Assembly (NCBI RefSeq): GCF_001592935.1
Contig: NZ_LRDB01000007.1
Span: 1-64,000, forward strand
Origin: Roseivirga echinicomitans
GTDB taxonomy: Bacteria; Bacteroidota; Bacteroidia; Cytophagales; Cyclobacteriaceae
Reading direction: 5' to 3'
DNA: 64,000 nucleotides
Of the stretch, positions 8,157 through 16,310 are shown in pieces; within the stretch, counting starts at the first letter, position 1, and every line of letters begins with the position of its first letter. The position numbers were made by a program, and so were the translations under genes. The notes beneath the pieces are model-generated. The model was not told where the DNA came from and made no database searches. It was given only the letters and a program-made list of their open reading frames with translations.

Positions 8157-10469
8157 TTAATTACCGTCAGGTAAATCCATATCTACATTGTTTCTGTAGT
8201 CGCCTAGCAAATGCTCAGCAAAGAAATACCACATCAATTGCTCGTAGTAATCTCTCTTGCTGCCATAGCCATGTCTAGAACCTGGAATTGGCATATAATC
8301 GAAACGTTTGCCCGCTTTCATCAACTCGTCTGCTACACGCATACTATTGCTTGGGTGTACGTTGTTATCGATTGTACCGTGCGTAAGTAAAAGATGTCCT
8401 TTCAAGTTGCTGGCCAAAGACTGGTTGGTTTTTACTTTTCCATCCCAAGTTACCTCGGTGGTTTCGTTACCGTCTTTGTCTTTTTTCGTTTTCTCCTTTT
8501 TGATTACACCATTGTGCGTTTCGCCCCACCATTTGTTATAAATGTTGTTGTCGTGGTTACCCGCAGAAGAAGCCGCTGCAGTATAGAAGTTAGGATAGGT
8601 AAGCAAAGCCGCAGTAGACATAAATCCACCACCTGAGTGACCGAAAATACCTACATTGTCAAGATCTATCCACTCGTGTCTTTCAGCCAATTGCTCCAAA
8701 GCACGCTTGTCATCAGCCAAAGCATAGTCCCTTAAATTCTGCCATCCGTAAGTGTGGTAGTATTTAGAACGTATTGGAGAACCACCTCGGTGGCCCATAC
8801 TCACTACAATAAAGCCCAATTGCGCCATGGCAGTTTGGTAACCACCAGTAATGGTGAAATCATTGGTGAATGACTCTACTTGTGGGCCAGGATATACATA
8901 AGAAATGATTGGGTACTGACGTGTAGAATCAAAATCGAATGGCTTGAACATTACACCGTAAAGGTCGGTAATGCCGTCATCTGCTTTCATGGTAAAACGC
9001 TCAGGTTTTTCCCAACCTGCTTGCTCTAATAAACTCAAATCAGCAGTTTCTAACTGCATAATTACGTTTCCGTTATTGTCTTTTAATGAGGCCGTTGGCG
9101 TAACGTCTACCGCAGAGTTATTGTCTACATAGAATTTATTCGACTTCGACATGCTGATTCTGTGGTTGCCGTTTTCAGTAGAAATGGCTTTGAAGCCAGA
9201 ACCATCAAAATTGGCTTTGTACATTAATGCGTAGTAAGGATCAATGCCGTCTTCTTTCCCGAAAGCTTCGAAATAGATTTTTCTTCCCACAGTGTCAACA
9301 CTTTGTACTTGGCCAGTCACGAAATGACCGCTGTTGGTGATTTTGTTTTTCAAAGCACCTGTTTGGCCATCATAAAGGTAAAGCTGTCCAAAGCCAGTTC
9401 TTTCCGACCACCAGATCAATTCTTTTCCTTCTTCCATGATCAATAATTGCTGATAATCCCAGTTGAAATAAGGGTGGTCAACATCTTGGAAAAGCACTTT
9501 CAAGTCACCATTGGCGGTATTGATTACACTTACGTCTAGGGTGTCGCTAGTTCGGTTCATTCTGGTCAAGAAAAGCTTGTCAGAAGTTTCACCTGGTAAG
9601 TAAGCACTGATGGTTTGGTCAGTGAATTTTTCGACATCTACTTCAATATGTGTTCTTGTTTTTGGGTCGAAGATTTCTAAATGTTCCTGAGGAACATTTT
9701 GGTCGCCCGGCATGGCATATTTGTAGACTTCCAACTTTGGTCGCGGAAGCGTTAACTCGTTAATTACAAAAAGCTCTTCTACTTTTCTTGAATCAGAACG
9801 GTTAACAAAGAATTTAGCTTCGTCTTTAAACCATCTCACTCTTGCTCTAGACCTTTTGTCTGTGGTAGTATCGCCAGCATCACCAGCATAGCTAAACCAT
9901 TTCTCACCGTCTTCAGTCAACTGAATTTCAGTTGAATCCGCATCGTCTGCCATCATCATATATAGGTTATGATTTTTAGCAAACGTGATGTAGGTACTGT
10001 CTGGAGAATAAGAAGCCCAGTTGTTTCTCTTAGGTCTTTTCTCAGTAGAGTCACCTTTGGTAATACGCTTTGAGTTTAGGTTGAAATGGTAGTCGATGCT
10101 GTCCACCATAAACTTAAGTGTGGTATTGTCATCTTCTAATTTCAAGCCTTTTAAATCAAGGTCATTGTGGTTCCAAGGCTTGCGGGTAAGCTCGCTCAAT
10201 TGCGCTGCAAAGTCCTTGTTATCGAATATTTGATTTTTGGTTTTCTTTACCGGGTCTACTACATAGAATTTCTTTCCAGAAGTAGTGGTGTAAGTGTACC
10301 AAAATTTGTCGCTGTCTTTAAACCACTGCGGAGATACGCGCGTGCTTTTCAGCATTTTGCTCAGATTACTTGAGCTAAATTTCTGAGCTGCCTTAAAGTC
10401 AGCTTTGTGCTGCTGTGCCGAAAGCTGTATCACAGCGAAGGTCAGCAGGAGTGTTAAAATCTTTTTCAT
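8157..10469 (-). CDS. DPP4-like S9B peptidase, secreted
   Basis: The 770-residue protein starts with the signal peptide MKKILTLLLTFAVIQLSAQ when read from the ATG at 10469. The frame is open further upstream but without signal-peptide character, so the shorter start is preferred. A DPP4-type beta-propeller is followed by the peptidase domain: Ser in GHSGGGF (near residue 610), Asp in GTIDNNVH (near 700) and His in SRHGYG (near 733). Dipeptidyl peptidases of this family release X-Pro or X-Ala dipeptides from peptides in the periplasm. The gene is transcribed alone, with a terminator downstream and an accessory repeat pocket upstream. Confidence 0.9.
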   Translation of the reverse strand: MKKILTLLLTFAVIQLSAQQHKADFKAAQKFSSSNLSKMLKSTRVSPQWFKDSDKFWYTYTTTSGKKFYVVDPVKKTKNQIFDNKDFAAQLSELTRKPWNHNDLDLKGLKLEDDNTTLKFMVDSIDYHFNLNSKRITKGDSTEKRPKRNNWASYSPDSTYITFAKNHNLYMMMADDADSTEIQLTEDGEKWFSYAGDAGDTTTDKRSRARVRWFKDEAKFFVNRSDSRKVEELFVINELTLPRPKLEVYKYAMPGDQNVPQEHLEIFDPKTRTHIEVDVEKFTDQTISAYLPGETSDKLFLTRMNRTSDTLDVSVINTANGDLKVLFQDVDHPYFNWDYQQLLIMEEGKELIWWSERTGFGQLYLYDGQTGALKNKITNSGHFVTGQVQSVDTVGRKIYFEAFGKEDGIDPYYALMYKANFDGSGFKAISTENGNHRISMSKSNKFYVDNNSAVDVTPTASLKDNNGNVIMQLETADLSLLEQAGWEKPERFTMKADDGITDLYGVMFKPFDFDSTRQYPIISYVYPGPQVESFTNDFTITGGYQTAMAQLGFIVVSMGHRGGSPIRSKYYHTYGWQNLRDYALADDKRALEQLAERHEWIDLDNVGIFGHSGGGFMSTAALLTYPNFYTAAASSAGNHDNNIYNKWWGETHNGVIKKEKTKKDKDGNETTEVTWDGKVKTNQSLASNLKGHLLLTHGTIDNNVHPSNSMRVADELMKAGKRFDYMPIPGSRHGYGSKRDYYEQLMWYFFAEHLLGDYRNNVDMDLPDGN

Positions 10470-10638
10470 GCATGTAAGGTTGTTTGCACCAATAATAACC
10501 CCAAAGCGTCTGAAATACAACGGCTTTATTTTACGCTAACTATAGAAGGGATAAGCGGAGAAATGATCTAAGGATAAGCTATATAAGTTCGTCAAATTAA
10601 CCGCAAAGGCCTCAAAGTAGCGCAAAGGCTAAATGCTA

Positions 10639-10770
10639 CGTCATTGCGAACCTGCCAAAGTTTTTCGAAGTAGTGCTGCTTGCGTGAAGCAATCTCACCG
10701 CTAAATTGTAGTGCTAGAGATTGCTTCGTCATAAGCCTTTGCTATGGCAAGGCTTATTTCTCGCAATGAC
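10639..10770. repeat. Dispersed nested inverted repeat, GTCATTGCGA/GAAGCAATCTC family
   Basis: GTCATTGCGA (10639) and TCGCAATGAC (10761-10770) form an outer inverted pair. GAAGCAATCTC (10686-10696) and GAGATTGCTTC (10717-10727) form an inner pair. The same modules recur in the opposite nesting order at 24.58-24.76 kb and 26.05-26.57 kb. The rest of 10470-10890 shows no convincing ORF. It includes a GC-richer stretch (CCGCAAAGG-like) that also recurs near 24.48 and 25.63 kb. Confidence 0.75.
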
Positions 10771-10889
10771 GCTGAACGCAGACTCTCTTGGCTGTTAAAT
10801 ACTAAGTGCCCAATGGATATTACTGTTTTATCAGTTAATTTCACTAAAATAGCACTTGTTAAAAGGTGCGTATAGCACACCGTATTGGC

Positions 10890-10953
10890 TGGCTATCGCT
10901 CATTAATTATAAATTACACGAAATATATCGCTCACTATAGTGAGCGATAGCCA
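10890..10953. repeat. Nested palindromes immediately upstream of the HEPN gene
   Basis: TGGCTATCGCTCA (10890-10902) is perfectly inverted as TGAGCGATAGCCA (10941-10953). Within this, ATCGCTCACTA/TAGTGAGCGAT (10927-10948) is a perfect 22-bp palindrome, giving three copies of the ATCGCTCA module. The structure ends 3 bp before GTTATATGC and could be the folded part of an attC-like site or an operator for the downstream gene. Confidence 0.7.
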
Positions 10954-10964
10954 TTGTTATATGC
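10954..10964. repeat. Left copy of the 11-bp inverted repeat bracketing the HEPN gene
   Basis: TTGTTATATGC here is exactly inverted as GCATATAACAA at 11931-11941. The two copies sit 8 bp before the ATG and overlap the stop of the HEPN gene. GTTATAT resembles an integron core site (GTTRRRY) with one mismatch, and its mate resembles the inverse core site. This is what would be expected at the two ends of a gene cassette. Confidence 0.6.
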
Positions 10965-10972
10965 AATAAATT

Positions 10973-11938
10973 ATGAGCAAAGTTCGAGGTATTCAAGCAA
11001 AATATTTGATCAATCTTTATGAGCTTAAACTGCCTAATGAACCAGTCAACCTTAATATCGAGGGAAACCTTTATCTTTCTAACAACCCAAAAACTATTGA
11101 GGACTTTTTTAATGAAGAAGCAATTCCAATTGCAGGCATAAATGAAGTACATCACACTTATCAATCAAGAACATACCTGACTGATAGTGAAAAACATCAT
11201 GAATCCAATTTTGATGAAAGACAAAATCTTATAGTGGCTTTAAAGAAAGCAGTTCTATTTTGTCAAGCTTTGTGGCTTTTAAAGGACAATTCTATTAGAA
11301 CTGAATTAGGACATTTAATTTACACCACACAAGATGGCAATATTCTTCATTCCAATTATTTATCCTCGCTTTTTAACAATGCTTTAGCTCAATCAGCAAC
11401 AACGGAGTTTAAGATTGGTGAACTAGAAAAAGCAGTTCATTACTATAAGCTTCTATATAAAATCTCATATATCGAATTATCCCCAATAACCAATCTAAGA
11501 AAAGATACCAGCCGAATAACAAGAGCATATTTTTTTCTCCAAGCAGCTAGAGCGAGTAACGACCTTGGTACTAAAATATCACAATATTGCACCGCTTTTG
11601 AATGTCTGTTTTCAACTTCTAATTCTGAATTGAAACATAGATTATCTGAAACTGTGGCATTATTTCTTGGTGGTAATAACCCACTAGAACAATACAAAAA
11701 TATGCAGCTGGCATACGACTTAAGATCTTCAATTGTGCATGGTAGTCATGTTTCAACAAAATACTCAAAAAATAATTTTCAATTATTAAAGGAAACGGCA
11801 TTAAACTGTGATGAATACTTTAGGCAATCCTTAAAAAGGATTCTTGATGACGAAGCTATTTTTGAACTTTTTACAAATGGAAAAAGTGAAGAATTAAATA
11901 GTTTTTTCCTCAATTTAGTTTTCGAAAAAAGCATATAA
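10973..11938 (+). CDS. ApeA-like HEPN domain protein, possible defence ribonuclease
   Basis: The 321-residue soluble protein has a C-terminal half matching the ApeA-like HEPN pattern: a helix AFECLFST (near residue 207), HRLSETVALFLGG, then DLRSSIVHG at residues 249-257. The last gives the RX4H catalytic signature of HEPN ribonucleases (Arg251, His256). The N-terminal half (1-190) is not recognised. HEPN proteins often act as RNases in antiphage or toxin-antitoxin systems. No antitoxin or partner gene is adjacent, so it would have to act alone. It is AT-rich relative to its neighbours, is bounded by inverted repeats and lies in an accessory pocket, all suggesting horizontal acquisition. Confidence 0.72.
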   Translation: MSKVRGIQAKYLINLYELKLPNEPVNLNIEGNLYLSNNPKTIEDFFNEEAIPIAGINEVHHTYQSRTYLTDSEKHHESNFDERQNLIVALKKAVLFCQALWLLKDNSIRTELGHLIYTTQDGNILHSNYLSSLFNNALAQSATTEFKIGELEKAVHYYKLLYKISYIELSPITNLRKDTSRITRAYFFLQAARASNDLGTKISQYCTAFECLFSTSNSELKHRLSETVALFLGGNNPLEQYKNMQLAYDLRSSIVHGSHVSTKYSKNNFQLLKETALNCDEYFRQSLKRILDDEAIFELFTNGKSEELNSFFLNLVFEKSI

Positions 11939-12092
11939 CAAATGCTATGATTGAATGGGGTTTCATCGGTCAGGATATTTTGGTGGGGATTGGAAAGGTC
12001 CGCCACAATTAATAAATTTATATGGCGTGGCTGTGAGCGAATGGAAAGGTTAGTGCTGTCTAATCCCCACTCATCATAGCTGGTCGTTAAAA
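11933..12092 (+). other. attC-like imperfect palindrome downstream of the HEPN gene
   Basis: ATATAAC (11933-11939) is followed by GCTATGATTGAATGGGG (11944-11960). This pairs with CCCCACTCATCATAGC (12065-12080), which is followed by GTTAAAA (12086-12092). The arms differ by one unpaired base next to the outer box, as in attC recombination sites, and the middle can form a further CCGCCA/TGGCG stem. The length is about 160 bp, slightly above usual attC lengths, and the outer boxes deviate from RYYYAAC/GTTRRRY. No integrase gene is in the window. Confidence 0.45.
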
Positions 12093-12098
12093 CCCCAC

Positions 12099-12124
12099 AA
12101 AAAAAAGCACCTCTCGGTGCCTTT
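12099..12124 (-). terminator. Intrinsic terminator after the DUF2911 gene
   Basis: The stem AGGCACC/GGTGCCT-like arms (GCACC tCTC GGTGC) are followed on the minus strand by a run of T residues, 23 bp beyond the DUF2911 stop. Confidence 0.75.
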
Positions 12125-12146
12125 CAATTCTTCCTTTAAGTTCGTT

Positions 12147-12716
12147 TTACCACTTAATAGGCATCTCGGCAATGGTGTTTTCCCAGCCTACCATAAGGTG
12201 AGTACCGCCTTCCACTTCTTTAAACACCATAGAAAGGTATTCAATTGGCTCGTCAGATTTGCTTACTGGGCCATCTACCCTTGCAATTTCTTTGCTGTCT
12301 TGTAAGGTGTAACTTCCCCAAGTGCCTAATTTGCTATGCAATACAAACGTCCATTTGTCGGTGTTGGGAATTGAAAATAGGGTATAAGTACCTGCTTTTA
12401 CTCTTGTAGTACCTACGGTTACATCTTGGTAAAAAGTGATTTCATTGGCTTCATTAGCACCCAATCTCCAAATTTCCCCAAACGGAGCTGGTTTTTCTCC
12501 TAGCATCACTCTGCCTTTTAGCTGAGGACGGCCATAGTAAATTTTTATTTTAAGTTCTTTCACGGGTCTGCCCATTACTTCATCCAGTGGCTGTTGGTCT
12601 GGGAAGTAAGCAGCATCCATTGGGCTTGCGTCTGGGCCTGGGAATTTCTGTGCTTGTGCGTTAAAAGTGACCAATAAGGCCGCAATAGCAAAAAGCGTAA
12701 TGATTGATTTTTTCAT
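12147..12716 (-). CDS. DUF2911 domain-containing secreted protein
   Basis: The 189-residue protein has a signal peptide (MKKSIITLFAIAALLVTFNA, then QAQ). The mature part carries the DUF2911 pattern: VKELKIKIYYGRPQLKGR, then GEIWRLGANEANEITF and GTYTLFSIPN. The family is common in Bacteroidota, predicted periplasmic and of unknown function; the fold is probably beta-rich. It is transcribed in the same direction as the carrier at 12783-14015, 66 bp downstream of it, and has its own terminator. No catalytic residues can be proposed. Confidence 0.88.
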   Translation of the reverse strand: MKKSIITLFAIAALLVTFNAQAQKFPGPDASPMDAAYFPDQQPLDEVMGRPVKELKIKIYYGRPQLKGRVMLGEKPAPFGEIWRLGANEANEITFYQDVTVGTTRVKAGTYTLFSIPNTDKWTFVLHSKLGTWGSYTLQDSKEIARVDGPVSKSDEPIEYLSMVFKEVEGGTHLMVGWENTIAEMPIKW

Positions 12717-12782
12717 GTTTGTGGTTTTGTTTGTTTTGTTTTTGCTTTCAACTCCTATTTAACACAATAGGTTTTGAACTGC

Positions 12783-14015
12783 TCAATAGAAAAATAGATA
12801 AGCGATAAATATAGCGGCAATTACACCCACAAAGTCGGCTATAAGACCAGCGGTAACTGCATACCTAGAGTTTTTAATATTCACCGAACCGAAATACACG
12901 GCCAGTACATAGAAGGTGGTTTCGGTAGAACCTTGGAACACGCTGGAGAGACGGCCAACAAAAGAGTCGGCTCCATAAGTACGCATTGATTCTACCATCA
13001 TTCCTCTGGCGCCACCGCCACTTAGTGGTTTCATCAGGGCAGTGGGGAGGGCGTCCACAAAATCCGTGTTCATTCCGGTAAGGGCAAATACTTCGCGAAG
13101 CCCGTTCACAAGAATATCTAAAGTGCCCGATTGACGAAACACACCGATGGCCACCAAAATGGCCACTAAATAAGGGATAATCTTTATGGCGACATTGAAA
13201 CCGTCTTTCGCACCTTCAATAAATGCTTCATAAACATTGATCTTGTTTTTAAGCGCAAGCCCAATAAAGGAGGCGATCACAGTAAAGAGAATAAGACTAC
13301 TGGCCACCGAAGAAATGACCTGAACCTCTTCTTGAGGAATGCTTTGGAAGTAATAAATCGCTAAGACGATAAAGGCAGTGAGCGAGCCCAAATAGAGCAG
13401 AATGGTTTTATTCAGAAGGTTGATTTTCTGATAAATAGATACCGTAATCAGTCCAGCCAAAGTGGAAAAGAAGGTGGCCAATAAAATAGGAATGAAAATA
13501 TCTGCTGGGTTGGCTGCACCTTCCGTAGCCCTGTAAGCCATAATAGAAACAGGAATTAGCGTTAAGCCCGAAGTGTTCAATACCAAGAACATAATCTGAG
13601 CATTGGAGGCAGTGTCTTTGTTGGTGTTGAGTTCTTGCAAACCACTCATGGCCTTTAAGCCTAGGGGAGTGGCGGCATTATCGAGGCCTAAAAAGTTCAT
13701 CGAAAAATTCATGACCATAGGACCAAACACGGGATGGTCTTTTGGGATGTCTGGGAAAATCTTGGTGAACAGCGGACTGATAAATCGAGCAATAATGGCT
13801 ACAACTCCACCTTTTTCACCCACGCGCATAATACCCATCCACAAGGTTAAAACTCCAGTTAAGGCCAATGAAAGCTCAAAACCTGTTTTCGCCATATCGA
13901 AAGTACTTTGGATCATGGCCGGAAAAACTTCGGTATCACCAAAGAAGATCAGTTTGATGAGCGCGACCACAAAGGCGATTAGGAAAAAGGCAACCCAGAT
14001 GTAATTTAAAGCCAT
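12783..14015 (-). CDS. SpmA/SpmB-type nucleoside-recognition (Gate) domain membrane protein
   Basis: The 410-residue polytopic protein contains two Gate domains. The N-terminal half (MGIMRVGEKGG, then NFLGLDNAATPLGLKAM near residues 100-120) corresponds to SpmA. The C-terminal half (PLSGGGARGMMVESMRTYG, STETTFYVLAVYFG) corresponds to SpmB. In Bacillus these are separate spore-maturation proteins; fused forms are common in non-sporulating Bacteroidota, so a sporulation role is not implied. It is probably a transporter of unknown substrate. The start is the ATG at 14015. It lies 70 bp downstream of rsmE on the same strand, possibly co-transcribed. Confidence 0.85.
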   Translation of the reverse strand: MALNYIWVAFFLIAFVVALIKLIFFGDTEVFPAMIQSTFDMAKTGFELSLALTGVLTLWMGIMRVGEKGGVVAIIARFISPLFTKIFPDIPKDHPVFGPMVMNFSMNFLGLDNAATPLGLKAMSGLQELNTNKDTASNAQIMFLVLNTSGLTLIPVSIMAYRATEGAANPADIFIPILLATFFSTLAGLITVSIYQKINLLNKTILLYLGSLTAFIVLAIYYFQSIPQEEVQVISSVASSLILFTVIASFIGLALKNKINVYEAFIEGAKDGFNVAIKIIPYLVAILVAIGVFRQSGTLDILVNGLREVFALTGMNTDFVDALPTALMKPLSGGGARGMMVESMRTYGADSFVGRLSSVFQGSTETTFYVLAVYFGSVNIKNSRYAVTAGLIADFVGVIAAIFIAYLFFY

Positions 14016-14085
14016 GGGTGAATTTAGAATTAAGATTGACGATTTACAATTTTGTTGGGTGGGATGCTATTTCTAATGAGGTGTT

Positions 14086-14778
14086 TCAAACCAAATTCAT
14101 CAAATGAACTGCCGCCATACCAGCCGTTTCGGTACGTAAACGGTTGGCGCCCAAACTCACTTTTACAAATCCCGCGGCCAAGGCCATTTCTACTTCGCGT
14201 TCGCTGAAATCTCCTTCAGGGCCAATCATCACTAAGTTTGAAGCCGAGCTGACGAGTCTGTCTTTCAACAAAGCTTCATTTTCAAAATCTACATAAGCCA
14301 TAAACTTATGGTCGGCTTGAACCTCTTTGATGAAGTTTTTGACGGAAGTCAGTTCATCGAGTTGCGGCATAAAAGCCTGACCCGATTGCTTCATGGCGCC
14401 AATGGCCTTTTTTATAATTCTATCCAGCTTCAACACTTTCCTTTCAGAATGATCGCCTAAAAGGAAGGAGATTCGGTCTACACCCAACTCTACCGCTTTT
14501 TCCACGAACCACTCGGTGCGGTCTAAGTTTTTGGTAGGGGCAATGGCCAAGTGTCTGAAAGTGGAATGTGGCTTGACGTCTTCTTTGCTTGTAATTTCGA
14601 AAGCGCACTTTTTATGATGTGCTTCGGTAATGTTGGCGGTATAAAAGCTGCCTTTGCCATCGGTAAATTGAATGCTATCGCCTGATTTTAAGCGCATAAC
14701 TTTAACGGCATGTCTCGACTCTTCGTCATCTAAATGCAAAGTGCCTGCGGGAATATCGGGTTGATAGAATAAGTGCAT
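14086..14778 (-). CDS. rsmE: 16S rRNA (uracil1498-N3)-methyltransferase RsmE
   Basis: RsmE methylates U1498 of 16S rRNA using S-adenosylmethionine. The SPOUT signature is clear: the knot segments MIGPEGDFSEREVE and LGANRLRTETAGMAAVHL at the C-terminus, and ESRHAVKVMRL at the N-terminal PUA-like domain. Read from the ATG at 14778 the protein is 230 residues and starts MHLFYQPDIPAGTLHLDDEE, as typical for the family. The frame is open upstream but would overlap the divergent glycosyltransferase gene and lacks family similarity. It is cytoplasmic. Confidence 0.93.
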   Translation of the reverse strand: MHLFYQPDIPAGTLHLDDEESRHAVKVMRLKSGDSIQFTDGKGSFYTANITEAHHKKCAFEITSKEDVKPHSTFRHLAIAPTKNLDRTEWFVEKAVELGVDRISFLLGDHSERKVLKLDRIIKKAIGAMKQSGQAFMPQLDELTSVKNFIKEVQADHKFMAYVDFENEALLKDRLVSSASNLVMIGPEGDFSEREVEMALAAGFVKVSLGANRLRTETAGMAAVHLMNLV

Positions 14779-14837
14779 AACGGGTTTGGTCACTAAAATA
14801 GGAATAGATGCCTTGATTTCAATTATATTCGTTGCGA

Positions 14838-16310
14838 ATGAAGGCAGAGAGAAATTTTTCACCCCAACAATACCGCTGGATTCAGTTGGCCATCAATCTG
14901 CTTTTTATAGCGGTTTGGTTCTTCGCTAATGAAGGGCTTTCGTTTTGGGATGACTACACCTATCTCAATTTTGCCAATGAAATCAATCAAGGCACTTTTG
15001 AAGTAACCACCAACCATTTCACAAGTAGGTTGGCCCTTATTTACCCCACTGCTTGGTTTATTAACCTGTTTGGGATTAACGAATACAGCATGGTGATTTT
15101 CCCCATGCTCTGTGGTTTGGGCCTGATCAACCTTTTTTTCTTTTTGGGGAATAGGGTGAATTACTGGATCGGACTTTTGGGCGGAATGCTCATACTCTGT
15201 GATTACCATATGATCAATTTTGCCATTCATCTTTTTCCAGAACTGCCATTAACGCTCTGCATTTTTATATTTCTGGTGGGCTATTATTTGGTACTGAAAA
15301 ATGAAGCGGATTATCGGTTGACTGGATTTATTACGGCCACAGCCTTATTGGGTGCATTTCTAATCAAAACCACGGTGTTTCTGTTGTTGCCGCTGCTGAC
15401 CTATCTCTTTATTACTGACAGAATTAATAGAAGGAACAAAGGCTTTTGGCGCATCTTCATCAGTTTAGGTATTTTCTATTTTCTGATCAACGGTTTTTGG
15501 TACTTAGAAACCAAAGGCAGCTTTATGTATCGCTTCGAAAATATAGCCAACAACCATGTGGCCACCGTAAAAACTTTCTTCGATAAGGAATCTCTGCTTT
15601 GGAAACGCTTGACTTATTTGCCGGTGATTACCTTCACCAAGGGCGGTTATTTTATTCCACTGCTATTGGCTTTGCCTGCAATGATTGGCTTAAAGCGAAA
15701 GGATTTCAACCTCAAACAAGCCGATAAATTTTGGCCTATTGCGAGTCTAATCTTAATGCTGAGCTATTGGTTCTTTTCCACTAACTGGCGGTATTATAGT
15801 CCGCTGCCGCTGGAAACACGACATATCGCTTTTTTCATTCCTGCTTTTATAATGACGGCCGTTACTTTTTGGCCTCAGCATCGGTGGTTTGAATTATTGA
15901 AAAACAAAGCGGTTCTAATTGCAGCAATACTTGGCTTTTTAATGATTCCCGCTTACACCATTTACAAATCGAGCAACCGAGGTTTTAAGGCAGAGCAAAG
16001 CATTGTACAGCAATATTTGGTGGAAGATCAAGCAGCCCAAACCGTGATCACTGATGGATTAAATTCGTACGGCTATCCTTACTTCTACAATTTCAACAAA
16101 GTAGAGGATAAGTATCTCTGGTTTTCAGAAATGGATTTTTCTCAAATCGAAATTGGTGATTACGTTCTGCTGAATGAAGCCTACTTCAATGAGGAGTATA
16201 ACGATACGGCAAACTTTACCGCCTTTAAAAAAGCCGTTGCTGAAAAACAGTGGCGCCTCGATTTAATTGAAGAAAAGGGGAGGGTGAAATTTTATAGAAT
16301 CACCCTCTAA
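14838..16310 (+). CDS. Multi-pass glycosyltransferase, GT39/PMT-like (GT-C fold)
   Basis: The roughly 490-residue membrane protein has about ten to twelve hydrophobic segments. The first loop carries WDDYTY (about residue 37), matching the acidic motif of GT-C enzymes that bind a lipid-phosphate sugar donor. The C-terminal 90 residues form a soluble tail. It probably moves a sugar from a polyprenyl-phosphate carrier to a lipid or protein in the periplasm; donor and acceptor are unknown. I chose the ATG at 14838; a TTG two codons earlier is possible. TATATTCG lies 6 bp before the ATG, implying a very short leader. The 3' end overlaps the convergent sulfatase gene by 11 bp. Confidence 0.75.
   Translation: MKAERNFSPQQYRWIQLAINLLFIAVWFFANEGLSFWDDYTYLNFANEINQGTFEVTTNHFTSRLALIYPTAWFINLFGINEYSMVIFPMLCGLGLINLFFFLGNRVNYWIGLLGGMLILCDYHMINFAIHLFPELPLTLCIFIFLVGYYLVLKNEADYRLTGFITATALLGAFLIKTTVFLLLPLLTYLFITDRINRRNKGFWRIFISLGIFYFLINGFWYLETKGSFMYRFENIANNHVATVKTFFDKESLLWKRLTYLPVITFTKGGYFIPLLLALPAMIGLKRKDFNLKQADKFWPIASLILMLSYWFFSTNWRYYSPLPLETRHIAFFIPAFIMTAVTFWPQHRWFELLKNKAVLIAAILGFLMIPAYTIYKSSNRGFKAEQSIVQQYLVEDQAAQTVITDGLNSYGYPYFYNFNKVEDKYLWFSEMDFSQIEIGDYVLLNEAYFNEEYNDTANFTAFKKAVAEKQWRLDLIEEKGRVKFYRITL

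Noticed and set aside
13603-14004. 133-codon plus-strand frame
   Set aside because: It lies wholly antisense to the SpmA/SpmB-type gene and looks like its shadow.
12783-14015. Sporulation function from the SpmA/SpmB resemblance
   Set aside because: The organism appears to be a non-sporulating Bacteroidota; the fused Gate-domain protein is widespread outside spore formers.
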